Part shown: one piece after another, positions 21,536 through 31,676 of the stretch
How the letters are laid out: each line of letters starts with the position of its first letter
Numbering within the stretch: the first letter of the stretch is position 1
DNA from: Syntrophaceae bacterium
GTDB lineage: Bacteria > Desulfobacterota > BSN033 > UBA1163
DNA length: 64,000 bases
NCBI GenBank assembly: GCA_013388635.1
Contig: JACAEX010000078.1
Span: forward strand, 1-64,000
Direction of reading: 5' to 3'
Position numbers and translations under genes: made by a program
Notes under the pieces: model-generated
The model's database searches: none
Seen by the model: the letters and a program-made list of their open reading frames with translations, nothing else
What the model was told of the DNA's origin: nothing

Positions 21536-23415
21536 GCCCTTTCCGCGGGCAGCTGAATGATCTTCTTCAGGTCTGCCTCTTCAACCACCTCCTTCTCCAG
21601 GAGGAGTCGAGCCAGCTCTTCGAGCTTATCCCTTTTTCCCGTCAGGGTCTCTTTCACCCTGGTGTAGGTCTCGTCGATGATCTTTTTCACCTCTGCGTCG
21701 ATCTGTTTTGCGGTTTCTTCACTATACTCCTTCGAAGAGAGAGAGGAGGGAAGAAAGAGGGGTTTCTTTTCCTTCTCGTAGGTGACATAACCCAGTTTTT
21801 CACTCATCCCGTATTCTTTCACCATACTGGTCGCGATATCCGTTGCCCGTAGGAGATCATTATGAGCACCGGTGGAGATCTCTCCAAAGGTAATTTCCTC
21901 AGCGACCCTTCCTCCCAGAAGGACGGCCAAACGGTCCAGAAGCTCTGTCTTGGTCATCAGGTAGCGATCCTCTGTTGGAAGCTGAAGCGTATAGCCCAGG
22001 GCAGAGATCCCCCTCGGGATAATGGAGATTCTGCGCACGGGATCGGCACTGGGCAGGAGAGAGGCCATGATGGCGTGGCCGGATTCGTGGAAGGCCACGA
22101 TCTCCTTCTCCTTCTTTGACATCAACCTTCGCTTCTTCTCCAGCCCGGCCACGACGCGGTCGATCGCCTCTTCGATGTCGGCCATCTCCACCGACTCCTT
22201 ATTCTTCCGGGCTGCGAGCAGGGCGGCTTCGTTGACAATATTGGCAAGGTCTGCGCCCACAAATCCAGGGGTCCTTGAAGCGATCACCTTCAGGTCTACA
22301 TCCGGAGATAACTTGACATTCCGGGTGTGGATCCTCAGGATCTCCTCCCTGCCCACGAGATCGGGTCGGTCGACAACGACGTGGCGGTCGAATCTGCCCG
22401 GTCTGAGAAGCGCAGGGTCCAGAATTTCAGGGCGGTTGGTGGCCGCCATGATGATCACGCCCGTATTCGGGTCGAAGCCATCCATTTCGGCCAGGAGCTG
22501 GTTGAGGGTCTGTTCCTGTTCGTCATGTCTGCCCAGGGGATTGACCCCTCTGGCCTTTCCCAGGGCATCGAGTTCATCGATGAAGATGATGCAGGGTGCG
22601 TGGGTTTGGGCCTGTGCGAAGAGATCCCTTACCCTTGCGGCTCCCACGCCAACGAACATCTCCACAAAGTCAGAGCCGCTGATCGAGAAGAAAGGGACAT
22701 TCGCCTCGCCCGCCACAGCCCTGGCCAGAAGGGTTTTTCCTGTCCCAGGCATCCCGACCAGGAGAACCCCCTTCGGGATCTTTCCACCGAGGCGCTGGAA
22801 CTTCCCTGGATTTTTGAGAAATTCGACCACCTCCTTTAACTCTTCTTTGGCCTCATCGATCCCAGCCACATCGGCGAAGCTCACCTTCTTCTCCTTCTCC
22901 GCATAGATCTTGGCCCGGCTCTTTCCGAAGGACATCACGCTCGTCTCCGGTCCGATGCGGGAGAAGAGGAGCCTCCAGACGACGAAGAAGAAGACGAGAG
23001 GCACGATCCAGGAGAGGAGATTCATCAGCCATTTGCTCTCCACCTTTCCAGTATACTTCACACGATGGGCCTCCAGCTCCTTCACCAGATCCGGATCCTC
23101 CACCCGGACGGTCTGAAACTTGCGGACGCCCTTCTCCGTCTCTCTGTCTCCAGCGATCGATTCCTGGGTGATGGTGAGTTCTTTAATCTTTCCAGCCCGG
23201 AGCGACTCCTTGAACTCGCTGTAGGGGATCACGTCCTCGGCCCTTCGGCTGACGATGTAATTCTGAATGAACAGGATGATGAGAAAGGCGATGACGAAGT
23301 ACCAGATCGTGAAATGGGTCTTTCTCAGGACCGGTTTCTTTCCACCTCTGGTCGGAGGCTCCTTGATCCGCAGGAGATCTCTCAAATTGGGAGGCGGTTT
23401 TTGATCTTTCTTCAT
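21532..23415 (-). CDS. ftsH: ATP-dependent zinc metalloprotease FtsH
   Basis: [48 protein letters not shown]. Confidence 0.97.
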   Translation of the reverse strand: MKKDQKPPPNLRDLLRIKEPPTRGGKKPVLRKTHFTIWYFVIAFLIILFIQNYIVSRRAEDVIPYSEFKESLRAGKIKELTITQESIAGDRETEKGVRKFQTVRVEDPDLVKELEAHRVKYTGKVESKWLMNLLSWIVPLVFFFVVWRLLFSRIGPETSVMSFGKSRAKIYAEKEKKVSFADVAGIDEAKEELKEVVEFLKNPGKFQRLGGKIPKGVLLVGMPGTGKTLLARAVAGEANVPFFSISGSDFVEMFVGVGAARVRDLFAQAQTHAPCIIFIDELDALGKARGVNPLGRHDEQEQTLNQLLAEMDGFDPNTGVIIMAATNRPEILDPALLRPGRFDRHVVVDRPDLVGREEILRIHTRNVKLSPDVDLKVIASRTPGFVGADLANIVNEAALLAARKNKESVEMADIEEAIDRVVAGLEKKRRLMSKKEKEIVAFHESGHAIMASLLPSADPVRRISIIPRGISALGYTLQLPTEDRYLMTKTELLDRLAVLLGGRVAEEITFGEISTGAHNDLLRATDIATSMVKEYGMSEKLGYVTYEKEKKPLFLPSSLSSKEYSEETAKQIDAEVKKIIDETYTRVKETLTGKRDKLEELARLLLEKEVVEEADLKKIIQLPAERA

Positions 23416-24714
23416 CTATTGGTCTCCAAATACCCTCTGGAAGATGTGATCGACATGTTTGAGATGGCTTCGGACATCAAACGAAGCATCCAACTCCTCC
23501 GGCCTGACCAGGCGTCGGATAGCTTCGTCCTGAGAAAGAAGGGTCTTGAAATCCTCCCCCCTCTCCCAGACCCTCATCGCATTTCTCTGAACCACTCCAT
23601 AAGCTTCCTCTCTCGACAGACCTTTACGCGTGAGAAGGAGAAGGACCGACTCCGAAAAGATGAGACCTCCCGTCTTTTCAAGGTTGGCCTTCATATTCTC
23701 CGGATAGACGATCAGGCCCTCCATGATGGAGGAGAATCGGTTGAGCATATAGTCGATCAGGATGGTGGCATCGGGAGCGATCACCCGCTCCACAGAGGAG
23801 TGGCTGATGTCCCGTTCGTGCCAGAGGGCCACGTTCTCCAGTGCGGTGATGCTGTAAGACCGCACCAGACGGGCCAGGCCCGAGAGGTTCTCCGAGGAGA
23901 TCGGGTTCCTCTTGTGGGGCATGGCAGACGATCCTTTCTGGCCTTTGGAGAAGAACTCCTCAGCCTCCAGAACCTCGGTTCGCTGCAGGTGCCTCAGTTC
24001 TACAGAGAATTTTTCGATCGAGGTGGCGATGAGGGCCAGCGTCGTAAAGAACTCGGCATGGTGGTCCCTTTGAACAATCTGAGTTGAGATCGTGGCTGGT
24101 TTGAGACCCAATCGTTTGCAGACGAACTCCTCCACGAATGGATGGATATGGGCAAATGTCCCCACCGCACCGGAGATCTTGCCAACGCTGATCGCCTCCT
24201 TTGCCCTCTCCATGCGTAAGAGGTTTCGTTTCATCTCATCGTACCAGAGGGCCATTTTGAGACCGAAGGTGATGGGTTCGGCATGGACGCCGTGGGACCT
24301 TCCGATCATCACCGTCTCTTTATGCTCGAAGGCCTTCTCTTTCAGTATCTTTAAAACTCGAAGAGAATCCTGAAGGATGAGGTCAGAGGCCTCTTTCAGA
24401 AGCAGGGCCAGGGAGGTATCGAGGATATCTGAAGAGGTGAGGCCATAATGGAGGTATCTCGAGAGGGGACCGATCGATTCACCCACATTGGTCAGGAAGG
24501 CAAGCACGTCGTGTTTGGTCACCTTCTCAATCTCTTCGACCCGGCGGGCATCGAAGGAGGCTTTCTTCCTTATCTCTCTCGCCGCCTCTGCCGGAATTTC
24601 ACCCAGTTCTGACAGGGCCTCGCAGACCAGAAGCTCGATCTCCAGCCAGGTCTCATACTTTCTCTGGTCCGTCCAAATTCTTCCCATCTCCGGTCGAGTA
24701 TATCTTGGGATCAT
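23416..24714 (-). CDS. purB: Adenylosuccinate lyase
   Basis: RYTRPEMGRIWTDQRKYETWLEIE, GSSAMPHKRNPISSENLSGLAR. Confidence 0.95.
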   Translation of the reverse strand: MIPRYTRPEMGRIWTDQRKYETWLEIELLVCEALSELGEIPAEAAREIRKKASFDARRVEEIEKVTKHDVLAFLTNVGESIGPLSRYLHYGLTSSDILDTSLALLLKEASDLILQDSLRVLKILKEKAFEHKETVMIGRSHGVHAEPITFGLKMALWYDEMKRNLLRMERAKEAISVGKISGAVGTFAHIHPFVEEFVCKRLGLKPATISTQIVQRDHHAEFFTTLALIATSIEKFSVELRHLQRTEVLEAEEFFSKGQKGSSAMPHKRNPISSENLSGLARLVRSYSITALENVALWHERDISHSSVERVIAPDATILIDYMLNRFSSIMEGLIVYPENMKANLEKTGGLIFSESVLLLLTRKGLSREEAYGVVQRNAMRVWERGEDFKTLLSQDEAIRRLVRPEELDASFDVRSHLKHVDHIFQRVFGDQ

Positions 24715-24817
24715 CGATCAGCTCCTTACTGTCATTTTACTGGATGCAGTCGAAAAGTCAATAAGAAACGGGCTGCTTGGGTTGACAATCCATGGGTTGA
24801 AATGCATACTAAGTCCT

Positions 24818-25564
24818 GTGATCATAATCAAATCAGCCCGAGAGATAGAGCAGCTGAAGCGATCGAATGCCATCGTGGCAGAGGTCTTTCAGGAGCTGAG
24901 AAAGAAGGTTGTCCCAGGGGTGAGCACTCTGGAGCTGGATCGGATTGCCGAGGAGATCATCCTCTCACGGGGAGCCCTTCCGGCGTTTAAGGGTTATCGA
25001 GGATTTCCCGCAACCCTCTGCATATCGATCAATGAAGAGGTGGTCCATGGCATCCCCAGCCAGCGGCAGTTGAGGGAAGGAGACATTGTGAGTCTGGACG
25101 TGGGGGCAAAGCTGAATGGTTATTTCGGAGACGGGGCGATCACCCTTCCTGTGGGGGAGGTGGATGGGGAGGCCAAGAGGCTCCTTGAGGTGACGGAGAA
25201 GGCCCTTTATATTGGGATTGAGAAGGCAAGGGTCGGGAATCGTCTCTTCGATATCTCTCATGCCATCCAGAGGTGGGTGGAGTCGCATGGGTTCTCCGTG
25301 GTCAGGGATTTTGTGGGCCACGGCATTGGTATGGACCTCCACGAGGAGCCCCAGATCCCGAACTTCGGCTCCCCCCATCAGGGGCCGAGATTGGAGAAGG
25401 GGATGGTCTTCGCCTTAGAGCCCATGGTGAATGAAGGGACCTACGAGGTCAAGATCCTTCCGGATGGCTGGACCGTGGTGACGGCCGACGGAAAACGCTC
25501 GGCCCATTTTGAGCATACGATTGTGATCACCGGGGACGGGGCTGAAATCCTGAGCAAGCTTTAG
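24818..25564 (+). CDS. map: Type I methionine aminopeptidase
   Basis: IIKSAREIEQLKRSNAIVAEV, INEEVVHGIPSQRQL, HGIGMDLHEEPQIPNFG; GTG start inferred. Confidence 0.9.
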   Translation: MIIIKSAREIEQLKRSNAIVAEVFQELRKKVVPGVSTLELDRIAEEIILSRGALPAFKGYRGFPATLCISINEEVVHGIPSQRQLREGDIVSLDVGAKLNGYFGDGAITLPVGEVDGEAKRLLEVTEKALYIGIEKARVGNRLFDISHAIQRWVESHGFSVVRDFVGHGIGMDLHEEPQIPNFGSPHQGPRLEKGMVFALEPMVNEGTYEVKILPDGWTVVTADGKRSAHFEHTIVITGDGAEILSKL

Positions 25565-25647
25565 ACATGAGAATGACAGTGTACGTGTGAGTTGATTCCC
25601 GACTCACAATTCACGATTCACGATAGGGAGGAGGTTGGCAACCAAGT

Positions 25648-26640
25648 ATGTATCGAGTGGCTAAAGATATGATCGATTTGGTCGGGTATACGCCTCTGGT
25701 AAGGATCAACCACATCGTTCCCAACAAGAAGGTGAAGGTCTACGCAAAATTGGAACGGTACAACCCGGCGGGTTCGGTCAAGGATCGGATTGCCAAATAT
25801 ATGATCGAATACGGAGAGAGAGAGGGCCTCCTGACCAAAGATAAGATCGTCATCGAACCCACGAGCGGCAATACCGGAATCGCTCTGGCCATGGTCTGCG
25901 CGGTAAAGGGTTACCGGTTGGAACTGGTGATGCCGGAGACGATGAGCATCGAGAGAAGAAAGATCCTCACCGCCTACGGAGCCAAGATCGTTTTGAGCGA
26001 GGGGTCGAAGGGAATGGATGGGGCCATCGATCTGGCGATGGAGATGGCCCAGGATCCGAAGTATTACATGCCCTATCAGTTCAAGAATAAGTACAATGTC
26101 CTGGCCCACTATGAGACAACGGGCGAGGAGATATGGAAGGCCACCAGAGGCAAGGTGAGGATGTTTGTCGGAGGCTTGGGGACAACCGGAACTCTGATGG
26201 GTGTATCGAAAAGGCTGAAGGAGCATAATCCAGAGATCAGAATTGTGGGTGTGGAGCCATACCCCAATTCCATGATCCAGGGTTTGAAGAACCTCTCCTA
26301 TCAGTACGTGCCGGAGATCTACGATCCGAGCCGGTTGGATGAGAAGATCAATGTCACGGATGAGGATGCTTTTGAGATGGCGAGGGTTCTCACCATCCGA
26401 GAAGGGATCTTCTGTGGCATCAGTTCCGGGGCAGCGATGTGGGGGACGCTAAAAAAGGCAGGGGAATTGGATCAGGGGGTGATCGTCACCCTCTTCCCTG
26501 ACGGCGGGGAGAAATATGTGAGCACCCCACTTTACGAACCCAGCAAATGTTTCGAGTGTCTGAAAAAGCATAAGATCCCTACCTGCATGACCGAGGAATA
26601 TATCACCGCCTTGGAATGCATGGTGAAGAACGGCGGTTAA
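25648..26640 (+). CDS. Cysteine synthase / cystathionine beta-synthase-like PLP enzyme
   Basis: YTPLVRINHI...YNPAGSVKDRIA, PTSGNTGIALAMV. Confidence 0.9.
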   Translation: MYRVAKDMIDLVGYTPLVRINHIVPNKKVKVYAKLERYNPAGSVKDRIAKYMIEYGEREGLLTKDKIVIEPTSGNTGIALAMVCAVKGYRLELVMPETMSIERRKILTAYGAKIVLSEGSKGMDGAIDLAMEMAQDPKYYMPYQFKNKYNVLAHYETTGEEIWKATRGKVRMFVGGLGTTGTLMGVSKRLKEHNPEIRIVGVEPYPNSMIQGLKNLSYQYVPEIYDPSRLDEKINVTDEDAFEMARVLTIREGIFCGISSGAAMWGTLKKAGELDQGVIVTLFPDGGEKYVSTPLYEPSKCFECLKKHKIPTCMTEEYITALECMVKNGG

Positions 26641-27035
26641 GCCCTTCCCTTTTGGAGAGGTCTGGCTGAAGCCTGGATATACCGATCGAGGAGGGCCTCG
26701 AGACGGCTCCTATCCCAGCCAGCATAGGTCTCTTTCCCCTCGATGATGAAGGCAGGATAGGTTCGGATCCGGTGACGAATGGATTTATATATTCCTGCGG
26801 GAGAACAGATATCGATCAGTTTGATCAGCAGACGATGCTTGTAAAGACGTCTCAATTCTCGGATCCAGTCAGATAGTTTGAGCTCCTCTTCTTTTAGGTC
26901 CAAAGGATACTGGTCCATCTCATTCTGGTGGAGGCTCTGGTTCAGGCCCGCCTGGTCAAAGAAGACGGTGCACTGGCGGCAAAGATGAAATGTGGTAAGA
27001 AGTCCGGTAACAATTTCTAACGTGATGGGCTTCAT
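26637..27035 (-). CDS. Thioredoxin-fold-like small protein
   Basis: CRQC motif near N-terminus and ...RTYPAFIIEGKETYAGWDRSRLEALL C-terminus. Confidence 0.5.
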   Translation of the reverse strand: MKPITLEIVTGLLTTFHLCRQCTVFFDQAGLNQSLHQNEMDQYPLDLKEEELKLSDWIRELRRLYKHRLLIKLIDICSPAGIYKSIRHRIRTYPAFIIEGKETYAGWDRSRLEALLDRYIQASARPLQKGRA

Positions 27036-27155
27036 CATTTTCTCCTGCTTTTTTATAAAAAATAACACATGGGCTCAGGAGATTGCAAACCATGGCTTTT
27101 TATGCACCTGTGCAGAAGACTGAGGGCCACGGAGAGGGGAAGAAGAGGAGATGGG

Positions 27156-28001
27156 CTAAAGCTTATAATATATCAACTCGCGGGAATAGTACTTCACCTT
27201 GTTGATGAGGTTTTCCTCTTCCATTTTTGTCATGGGTTGAAAGGATCGTGCAATCCGGGCATTCATTTCGAGCTGCTCAATCGTCTCACAGCCAATCACA
27301 GCTGATGAAATCGGTTGGGTCAAGGCGAACCGAAGGAACTTTTCTAAAGAATCGATCCCAAAGATTTTGACAGAGATCCCTCCACAGAGGGTCTTCATTC
27401 CGAGTATCCCCATTCCCCTGGCCTGGGCCTTGGGCAGGATCTCGGCGAGGAAAGGCCGATAGTGGTGTTCGGCCGGATTGACAGGAAGGAGCACCGCATC
27501 AAAAGGGAAGAGATCGAGCGCCCTCGAGAGGACAGCAGCGTTTCGGTGGCCGGAGATACCGATCCATTTAACCAATCTATTTCGTCGGGCCACCTCAAAG
27601 GCCTCAACCGCCCCTTTGGGCCTAAAGAGTTGATCGAGGTCTTGAACGGTCCTCACGTCATGGACGATCCATAGGTCGAGATGATGGGTCTTCATGGTTT
27701 TGAGAGTGGTCTCCAGATGCTTTAAGGTACCGGCTGCTGTTCGTTCGTGTGACTTGCTGGCGAGGAATATCTCGCTCCTTCTCTCGCCCAGGGCCCTTCC
27801 ATAATAGGATTCGCTCCCGGCATAGGCTCGGGCCGATTCAAAGTAGGTAATTCCCAGGTCGATGGCCCGGCGGATGAGGGAGGTTGCCTCTTCTTCCCGG
27901 CCGAAAGACTTCAAGATGCCTTCCCCTCCAAGTCCGAGGATTGAGATCTCCGCTCCAGTCTTTCCCAGTGCTCTTTTTGGAAGAGCGGCCTCTTCCCCCA
28001 C
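27156..28001 (-). CDS. Aldo/keto reductase
   Basis: ALGKTGAEISILGLGGEGI, HLDLWIVHDVRT, IGISGHRN. Confidence 0.85.
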   Translation of the reverse strand: MGEEAALPKRALGKTGAEISILGLGGEGILKSFGREEEATSLIRRAIDLGITYFESARAYAGSESYYGRALGERRSEIFLASKSHERTAAGTLKHLETTLKTMKTHHLDLWIVHDVRTVQDLDQLFRPKGAVEAFEVARRNRLVKWIGISGHRNAAVLSRALDLFPFDAVLLPVNPAEHHYRPFLAEILPKAQARGMGILGMKTLCGGISVKIFGIDSLEKFLRFALTQPISSAVIGCETIEQLEMNARIARSFQPMTKMEEENLINKVKYYSRELIYYKL

Positions 28002-28146
28002 CCTCTGAGTAGCTCCTTTCCACTTTTTCTATGTGGTTTCCCTTACCATGAATTGATGGAAAATTCAACGATCTTTGCATGGAGCCAGCCCGGCTAATTT
28101 TCTATTGAATATTTTCTACAGCTTTAATAGACTTTGCTCAAATCCA

Positions 28147-28165
28147 GGGCCTTTCAGGCCCTTTT
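28147..28165 (+). terminator. Terminator-like hairpin in leader of PilZ gene
   Basis: GGGCC-TTTCA-GGCCC-TTTT, about 35 nt upstream of ATG 28198. Confidence 0.45.
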
Positions 28166-28197
28166 AAGCAGATGCCCTGTGTCAGGAGGAGGTCTCG

Positions 28198-28623
28198 ATG
28201 AATCGGACAAAGCGATCTGAGAGGAAGGAAGAAAAAGAGAGCAAGTTGCCATTTAAGAAAGGTATTGTGGCCATTGAGAGGAGGCAACATCCAAGACTGA
28301 ATCTTGAGCTTCCCATGGATTATGTTCGAGTTAACTCGAACGAGAACTATGGAGGAATCGTGGCCAATGCCAGTGAGGTGGGGATACTGGTCTACTTACC
28401 GGAAAAGGTGGAAATGGGGACTGTTTTGAAGATAGAAATCTTTTACGAAAAGGGGGCAGCGCTGGATTCGATCAGAGCCATTGCAAGAGTGGTTTGGTAT
28501 GATTTGCCCGCCCGGAAGAGGTGGGGTGAACGCCGATATGGGTTACGGTTTAAATCGATAGACAAGCGTAACTTTGACAAATTGCAAAAACTGCTAAGAG
28601 AGAGGGTGAAGACAAAAGGTTAA
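28198..28623 (+). CDS. PilZ domain protein
   Basis: ERRQHPRLNLELPMDYVRV...NASEVGILVYLPEKVEMGTVLKIEIF. Confidence 0.8.
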   Translation: MNRTKRSERKEEKESKLPFKKGIVAIERRQHPRLNLELPMDYVRVNSNENYGGIVANASEVGILVYLPEKVEMGTVLKIEIFYEKGAALDSIRAIARVVWYDLPARKRWGERRYGLRFKSIDKRNFDKLQKLLRERVKTKG

Positions 28624-28683
28624 AGAGGAAGACGGCCCGAGAACAAATGGAAGCCCTCTTTTCAAGAAGAAAAGGAATTTACT

Positions 28684-28757
28684 TGGTGGAGCTGATGGGG
28701 ATCGAACCCGGTGCGAGTCGATTCCGACCCACGACCTGTCGATCCGACCGCTCTCCC
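28684..28757 (-). pseudogene. tRNA-Ala-derived fragment (3' half plus aberrant anticodon arm)
   Basis: TGGTGGAGCTGATGGGGATCGAACCC matches tRNA-Ala 3' half, then an 18-nt foreign insert, then CCCACGACCTGTCGATCCGACCGCTCTCCC. Confidence 0.7.
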
Positions 28758-28771
28758 AAAATGTGAAAGTG

Positions 28772-29017
28772 CTAAAGAATTCCCTTCGCTCTCAACTCTA
28801 ATCTTCCTTTTATGGATTTAAAATATCTTTCTCTCTGGGCCGCCTCAGAGCGTGTGACATATTCTTCTTGATAAACAAGCCTCCAAGGTCTTTTCTTCCT
28901 TGTTGATAAACTCTTCCCCAAATTGTGTTCGGTAATTCTTTTCTCAAGGTTTGAAGTATGACCTACGTAAGAAGAACCAGTAAGCTCACTCTTGAGGAGA
29001 TATACAAAATAAGGCAT
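28772..29017 (-). CDS. GIY-YIG endonuclease domain protein
   Basis: MPYFVYLLKSELTGSSYVGHTSNLEKRITEHN. Confidence 0.9.
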   Translation of the reverse strand: MPYFVYLLKSELTGSSYVGHTSNLEKRITEHNLGKSLSTRKKRPWRLVYQEEYVTRSEAAQRERYFKSIKGRLELRAKGIL

Positions 29018-29036
29018 GACGGTCAGAAGGATTGAT

Positions 29037-29112
29037 TGGTGGAGCTGATGGGGATCGAACCCACGACCTCATGAATGCCATTCATGCGCTCTCCCAGCTG
29101 AGCTACAGCCCC
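29037..29112 (-). tRNA. tRNA-Ala(GGC)
   Basis: GGGGCTGTAGCTCAGCTGGGAGAGCGCATGAATGGCATTCATGAGGTCGTGGGTTCGATCCCCATCAGCTCCACCA; full cloverleaf. Confidence 0.97.
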
Positions 29113-29218
29113 ACTCGGTTTTCGAAGCTGTTCTTAAAAATATATGGATGAAAATCTTAACTACCTTAACGAGCCTGAAGGGCTCATGGACGCTCAATAA
29201 AATCTTTGGGCGGATCCC

Positions 29219-29267
29219 AACCCACGACCTGTCGATCCGACCGCTCTCCCAGCTGAGCTACAGCCCC
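29219..29267 (-). pseudogene. tRNA-Ala-derived fragment (5' half plus aberrant anticodon arm)
   Basis: GGGGCTGTAGCTCAGCTGGGAGAGCGGTCGGATCGACAGGTCGTGGGTT; anticodon arm is the 11-nt palindrome GTCG-GAT-CGAC. Confidence 0.7.
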
Positions 29268-29357
29268 ACAAAAATTCAAACTAACACAGCGCAAAATATA
29301 TTGTCAAATCGAATTTTTATTGACACGGAGAGCAGATTTTCTTATATTGAATTTTGT

Positions 29358-29446
29358 GCCGGAGTGGTGAAACTGGTAGACGCACGGGACTCAAAATCCC
29401 GCGGGGCCCAAACCCCGTGTCGGTTCGACTCCGACCTCCGGCACCA
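29358..29446 (+). tRNA. tRNA-Leu(CAA), CCA encoded
   Basis: GCCGGAGTGGTGAAACTGGTAGACGCACGGGACTCAAAATCCCGCGGGGCCCAAACCCCGTGTCGGTTCGACTCCGACCTCCGGCACCA. Confidence 0.97.
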
Positions 29447-29540
29447 ATTCCCAAAGTTTCCTTTATACTCCAACAGTTTCTTCTCTAGGCTTCAAATAAA
29501 TCCTGAACAATTCACCTTAGTCAGCGTTTCCCTGGTCTTC

Positions 29541-29843
29541 ATGACAGGCCGGTACATCGAACGTAAAGGAATAATTTTTGACAAAATTGCAGAAAAGGGA
29601 GACACTGATCAGGTGACCAAGCTTCAGAAAGAAAACCGGCAGCTCACGGAAAAGGCGGAGGCGTTAGAAGTCGTAGACTCGACTCTTCGAGGAGAATACA
29701 AGAAGGTAAGAAAGGCTTTGGAGTTTGTAATGGAGGTCGTCGAGGATATGGGTGAGGAGGAAGTAAAAGGGCATCTCCTTAAAAAGAAAAAAGAGCAATT
29801 AATGGCAGAGGGGGGCGGACATTCAGATCTACATCTGAAGTGA
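29541..29843 (+). CDS. Coiled-coil hypothetical protein
   Basis: In-frame ATG downstream of tRNA-Leu; charged helical sequence; the called 231-aa ORF runs through the tRNA and is not real at its N-terminus. Confidence 0.4.
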   Translation: MTGRYIERKGIIFDKIAEKGDTDQVTKLQKENRQLTEKAEALEVVDSTLRGEYKKVRKALEFVMEVVEDMGEEEVKGHLLKKKKEQLMAEGGGHSDLHLK

Positions 29844-29982
29844 GAAGATCCCTACCCAATGCGACAAAAAGTTAATAATTTTCAGAGAGTAAAGATCCCC
29901 CAAAAGATTTTGTGAATTGCTATAAAATTAAATTCTTGCTATAAATAGGTCAACTTGGAGAGGGGGTGTGAGGAAAACCCAG

Positions 29983-30135
29983 ATGAGTATCTTCGACCTT
30001 CGCCAATCCGTGATCGATAAATACAGCAAGTATGTCCAGAGTTTTCTCTCTATCGCGGATGAACGAATAAGAGCATTCATCGATGAATCCCTCTTAAAAA
30101 ACCAGACCCTTTGGCCAGATGAGTCTTTAAGTTAG
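29983..30135 (+). pseudogene. N-terminal remnant of a DEAD/DEAH-box (defense-type) helicase
   Basis: Manual translation MSIFDLRQSVIDKYSKYVQSFLSIADERIRAFIDESLLKNQTLWPDESLS*. Confidence 0.5.
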
Positions 30136-30161
30136 ATGAGACTATAAAAAGAGGTGATTTT

Positions 30162-30410
30162 ATGGCAAAAGAAATCGTGAGGGAAGAGATCATTAAAGAA
30201 GTATTTAAGGCAACGCCTCATCTTTTGAGGTTTCCGAAGGAGAGAATGTGGATCGACTATGATAAGGAAGCCGATGTCCTCTACATAAATTTCAAAAGAC
30301 CGCAGAAAGCAACAGATTCAGAGATGTTAAAGAGCGGCATCCTGATTCGATATCGAGGAGACCAGGTTGTAGGCCTGACGATATTAGAGGCCTCCCAGAG
30401 AAAAGGATAA
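30162..30410 (+). CDS. DUF2283 domain protein
   Basis: MWIDYDKEADVLYINFKRPQKATDSEMLKSGILIRYRGDQVVGLTILEAS. Confidence 0.85.
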   Translation: MAKEIVREEIIKEVFKATPHLLRFPKERMWIDYDKEADVLYINFKRPQKATDSEMLKSGILIRYRGDQVVGLTILEASQRKG

Positions 30411-30515
30411 TCAAAATCTCCAAGCGATCCCCGATGTGCCTGCCTGCGGGAAGGCGATTCCGCGAGGGCAGGAGAGAGGGATAGGGTCAGAAGGTCTCCC
30501 GGGAAAAGGTTCTCA

Positions 30516-30711
30516 GATGAACAGCTTATCCGTCGGTTCCATTGTTCGTTGTCGTAACCGTGAATGGGTCATCCTCCCCTCTCCTGATGAAAACCTGATC
30601 TTACTCCACCCCCTGACAGGAAGTGACAAAGAAGTCTGCTTACGATGGGGCAGGATCATGTTGACGGATATTTGCAAGATTCGGCCTAAAGAAAACACAC
30701 CAGAAAAGTGA
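30516..30711 (+). pseudogene. N-terminal remnant of SNF2-type (DISARM DrmD-like) helicase
   Basis: MNSLSVGSIVRCRNREWVILPSPDENLILLHPLTGSDKEV. Confidence 0.5.
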
Positions 30712-31223
30712 AAGGCGAGTGCGGGTGACGTTTCCGAAGCGAAAAATAACGGCAAGAATTCAACACCGCCGGCCGGATTTAAGTTGTTTCAGTATCAACG
30801 TTTTCTTCGTGCTATGCGTGATCTTGAGTAGATAGCGCCGTATTGGAAGGGAAAATGTCTGTAAATTATGACTTCAGGAAGAGGGACAATTGAAAGGGGA
30901 GAGCGATTAGAATACCACTTCACATTTCAAGGCCTGACACCCAGCCCTTATTGTTGTCACCTTGGATGGAAGGGTCGGTAGAGTTGAAGAGAAGGTAGAC
31001 CGGCTCGATGGAAAAATTGAGCAAGTTCACCAGGAATTAAATGGGGGTGGCCCGAAGAAGGCGGCGATACCATGTTCAACATCGAATTACGATTGCCTGG
31101 CACCAATATCTCTTATAAAATGCAAAAAATTGACCTTTTGATTGATTTTTGGTTAATATAGTTTTCACAAAATGGAGGGGGGACAGTCTCTTCTAACGAA
31201 GAACGAAAGGAAGGAGGTTAACG

Positions 31224-31676
31224 ATGGCAACGAAGGGCAATGACAAGGATCGGAGAGGAGTTTTAAAGTACATCGGCATGACGTTTTTGGGATTCGCAAG
31301 TTGGCCCTTCATCAGAAGGGCGACTGGGAATGCAGAGGCAGGAGTGTTTGCCGGTCTTTTCTTGAAGGATACGCCCACGGTTCAGATTCCTGCAGGATAC
31401 TACGACTCTGAATCCCAGCTCTTTATTGACTCAGAGACAAAAAAACCCGTCTTTGTTGCGCAGGCAGAAACGGAAGGAAGGCGTCTTTCGGAAAAGGAAC
31501 TTTCTGAGTTGTTGGAGGGGGATGGCTTCATCTCACTGAAGGAGTTCAAGAAACAGCAAGAAGAGATGATTAAAGTGAGGGGAAAGTCGACCCGATCGAC
31601 ATATACTTCCTTGAAGACGACCTTTTGTTGCCCAATTATCACAGACGAAAGATCGGATAATATTCCTGACGATTGA
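31224..31676 (+). CDS. Small exported protein, candidate RiPP (graspetide-like) precursor
   Basis: AAGGAGGT Shine-Dalgarno; DRRGVLKYIG twin-arginine-like N-terminus; GYYDSESQLFIDSETKKPVF segment; Ser/Thr-rich then acidic C-terminus; upstream of ATP-grasp gene. Confidence 0.55.
   Translation: MATKGNDKDRRGVLKYIGMTFLGFASWPFIRRATGNAEAGVFAGLFLKDTPTVQIPAGYYDSESQLFIDSETKKPVFVAQAETEGRRLSEKELSELLEGDGFISLKEFKKQQEEMIKVRGKSTRSTYTSLKTTFCCPIITDERSDNIPDD

Noticed and set aside
29148-29843. 231-aa ORF as called
   Set aside because: It translates through tRNA-Leu and a tRNA-Ala fragment; only the part from 29541 is plausible
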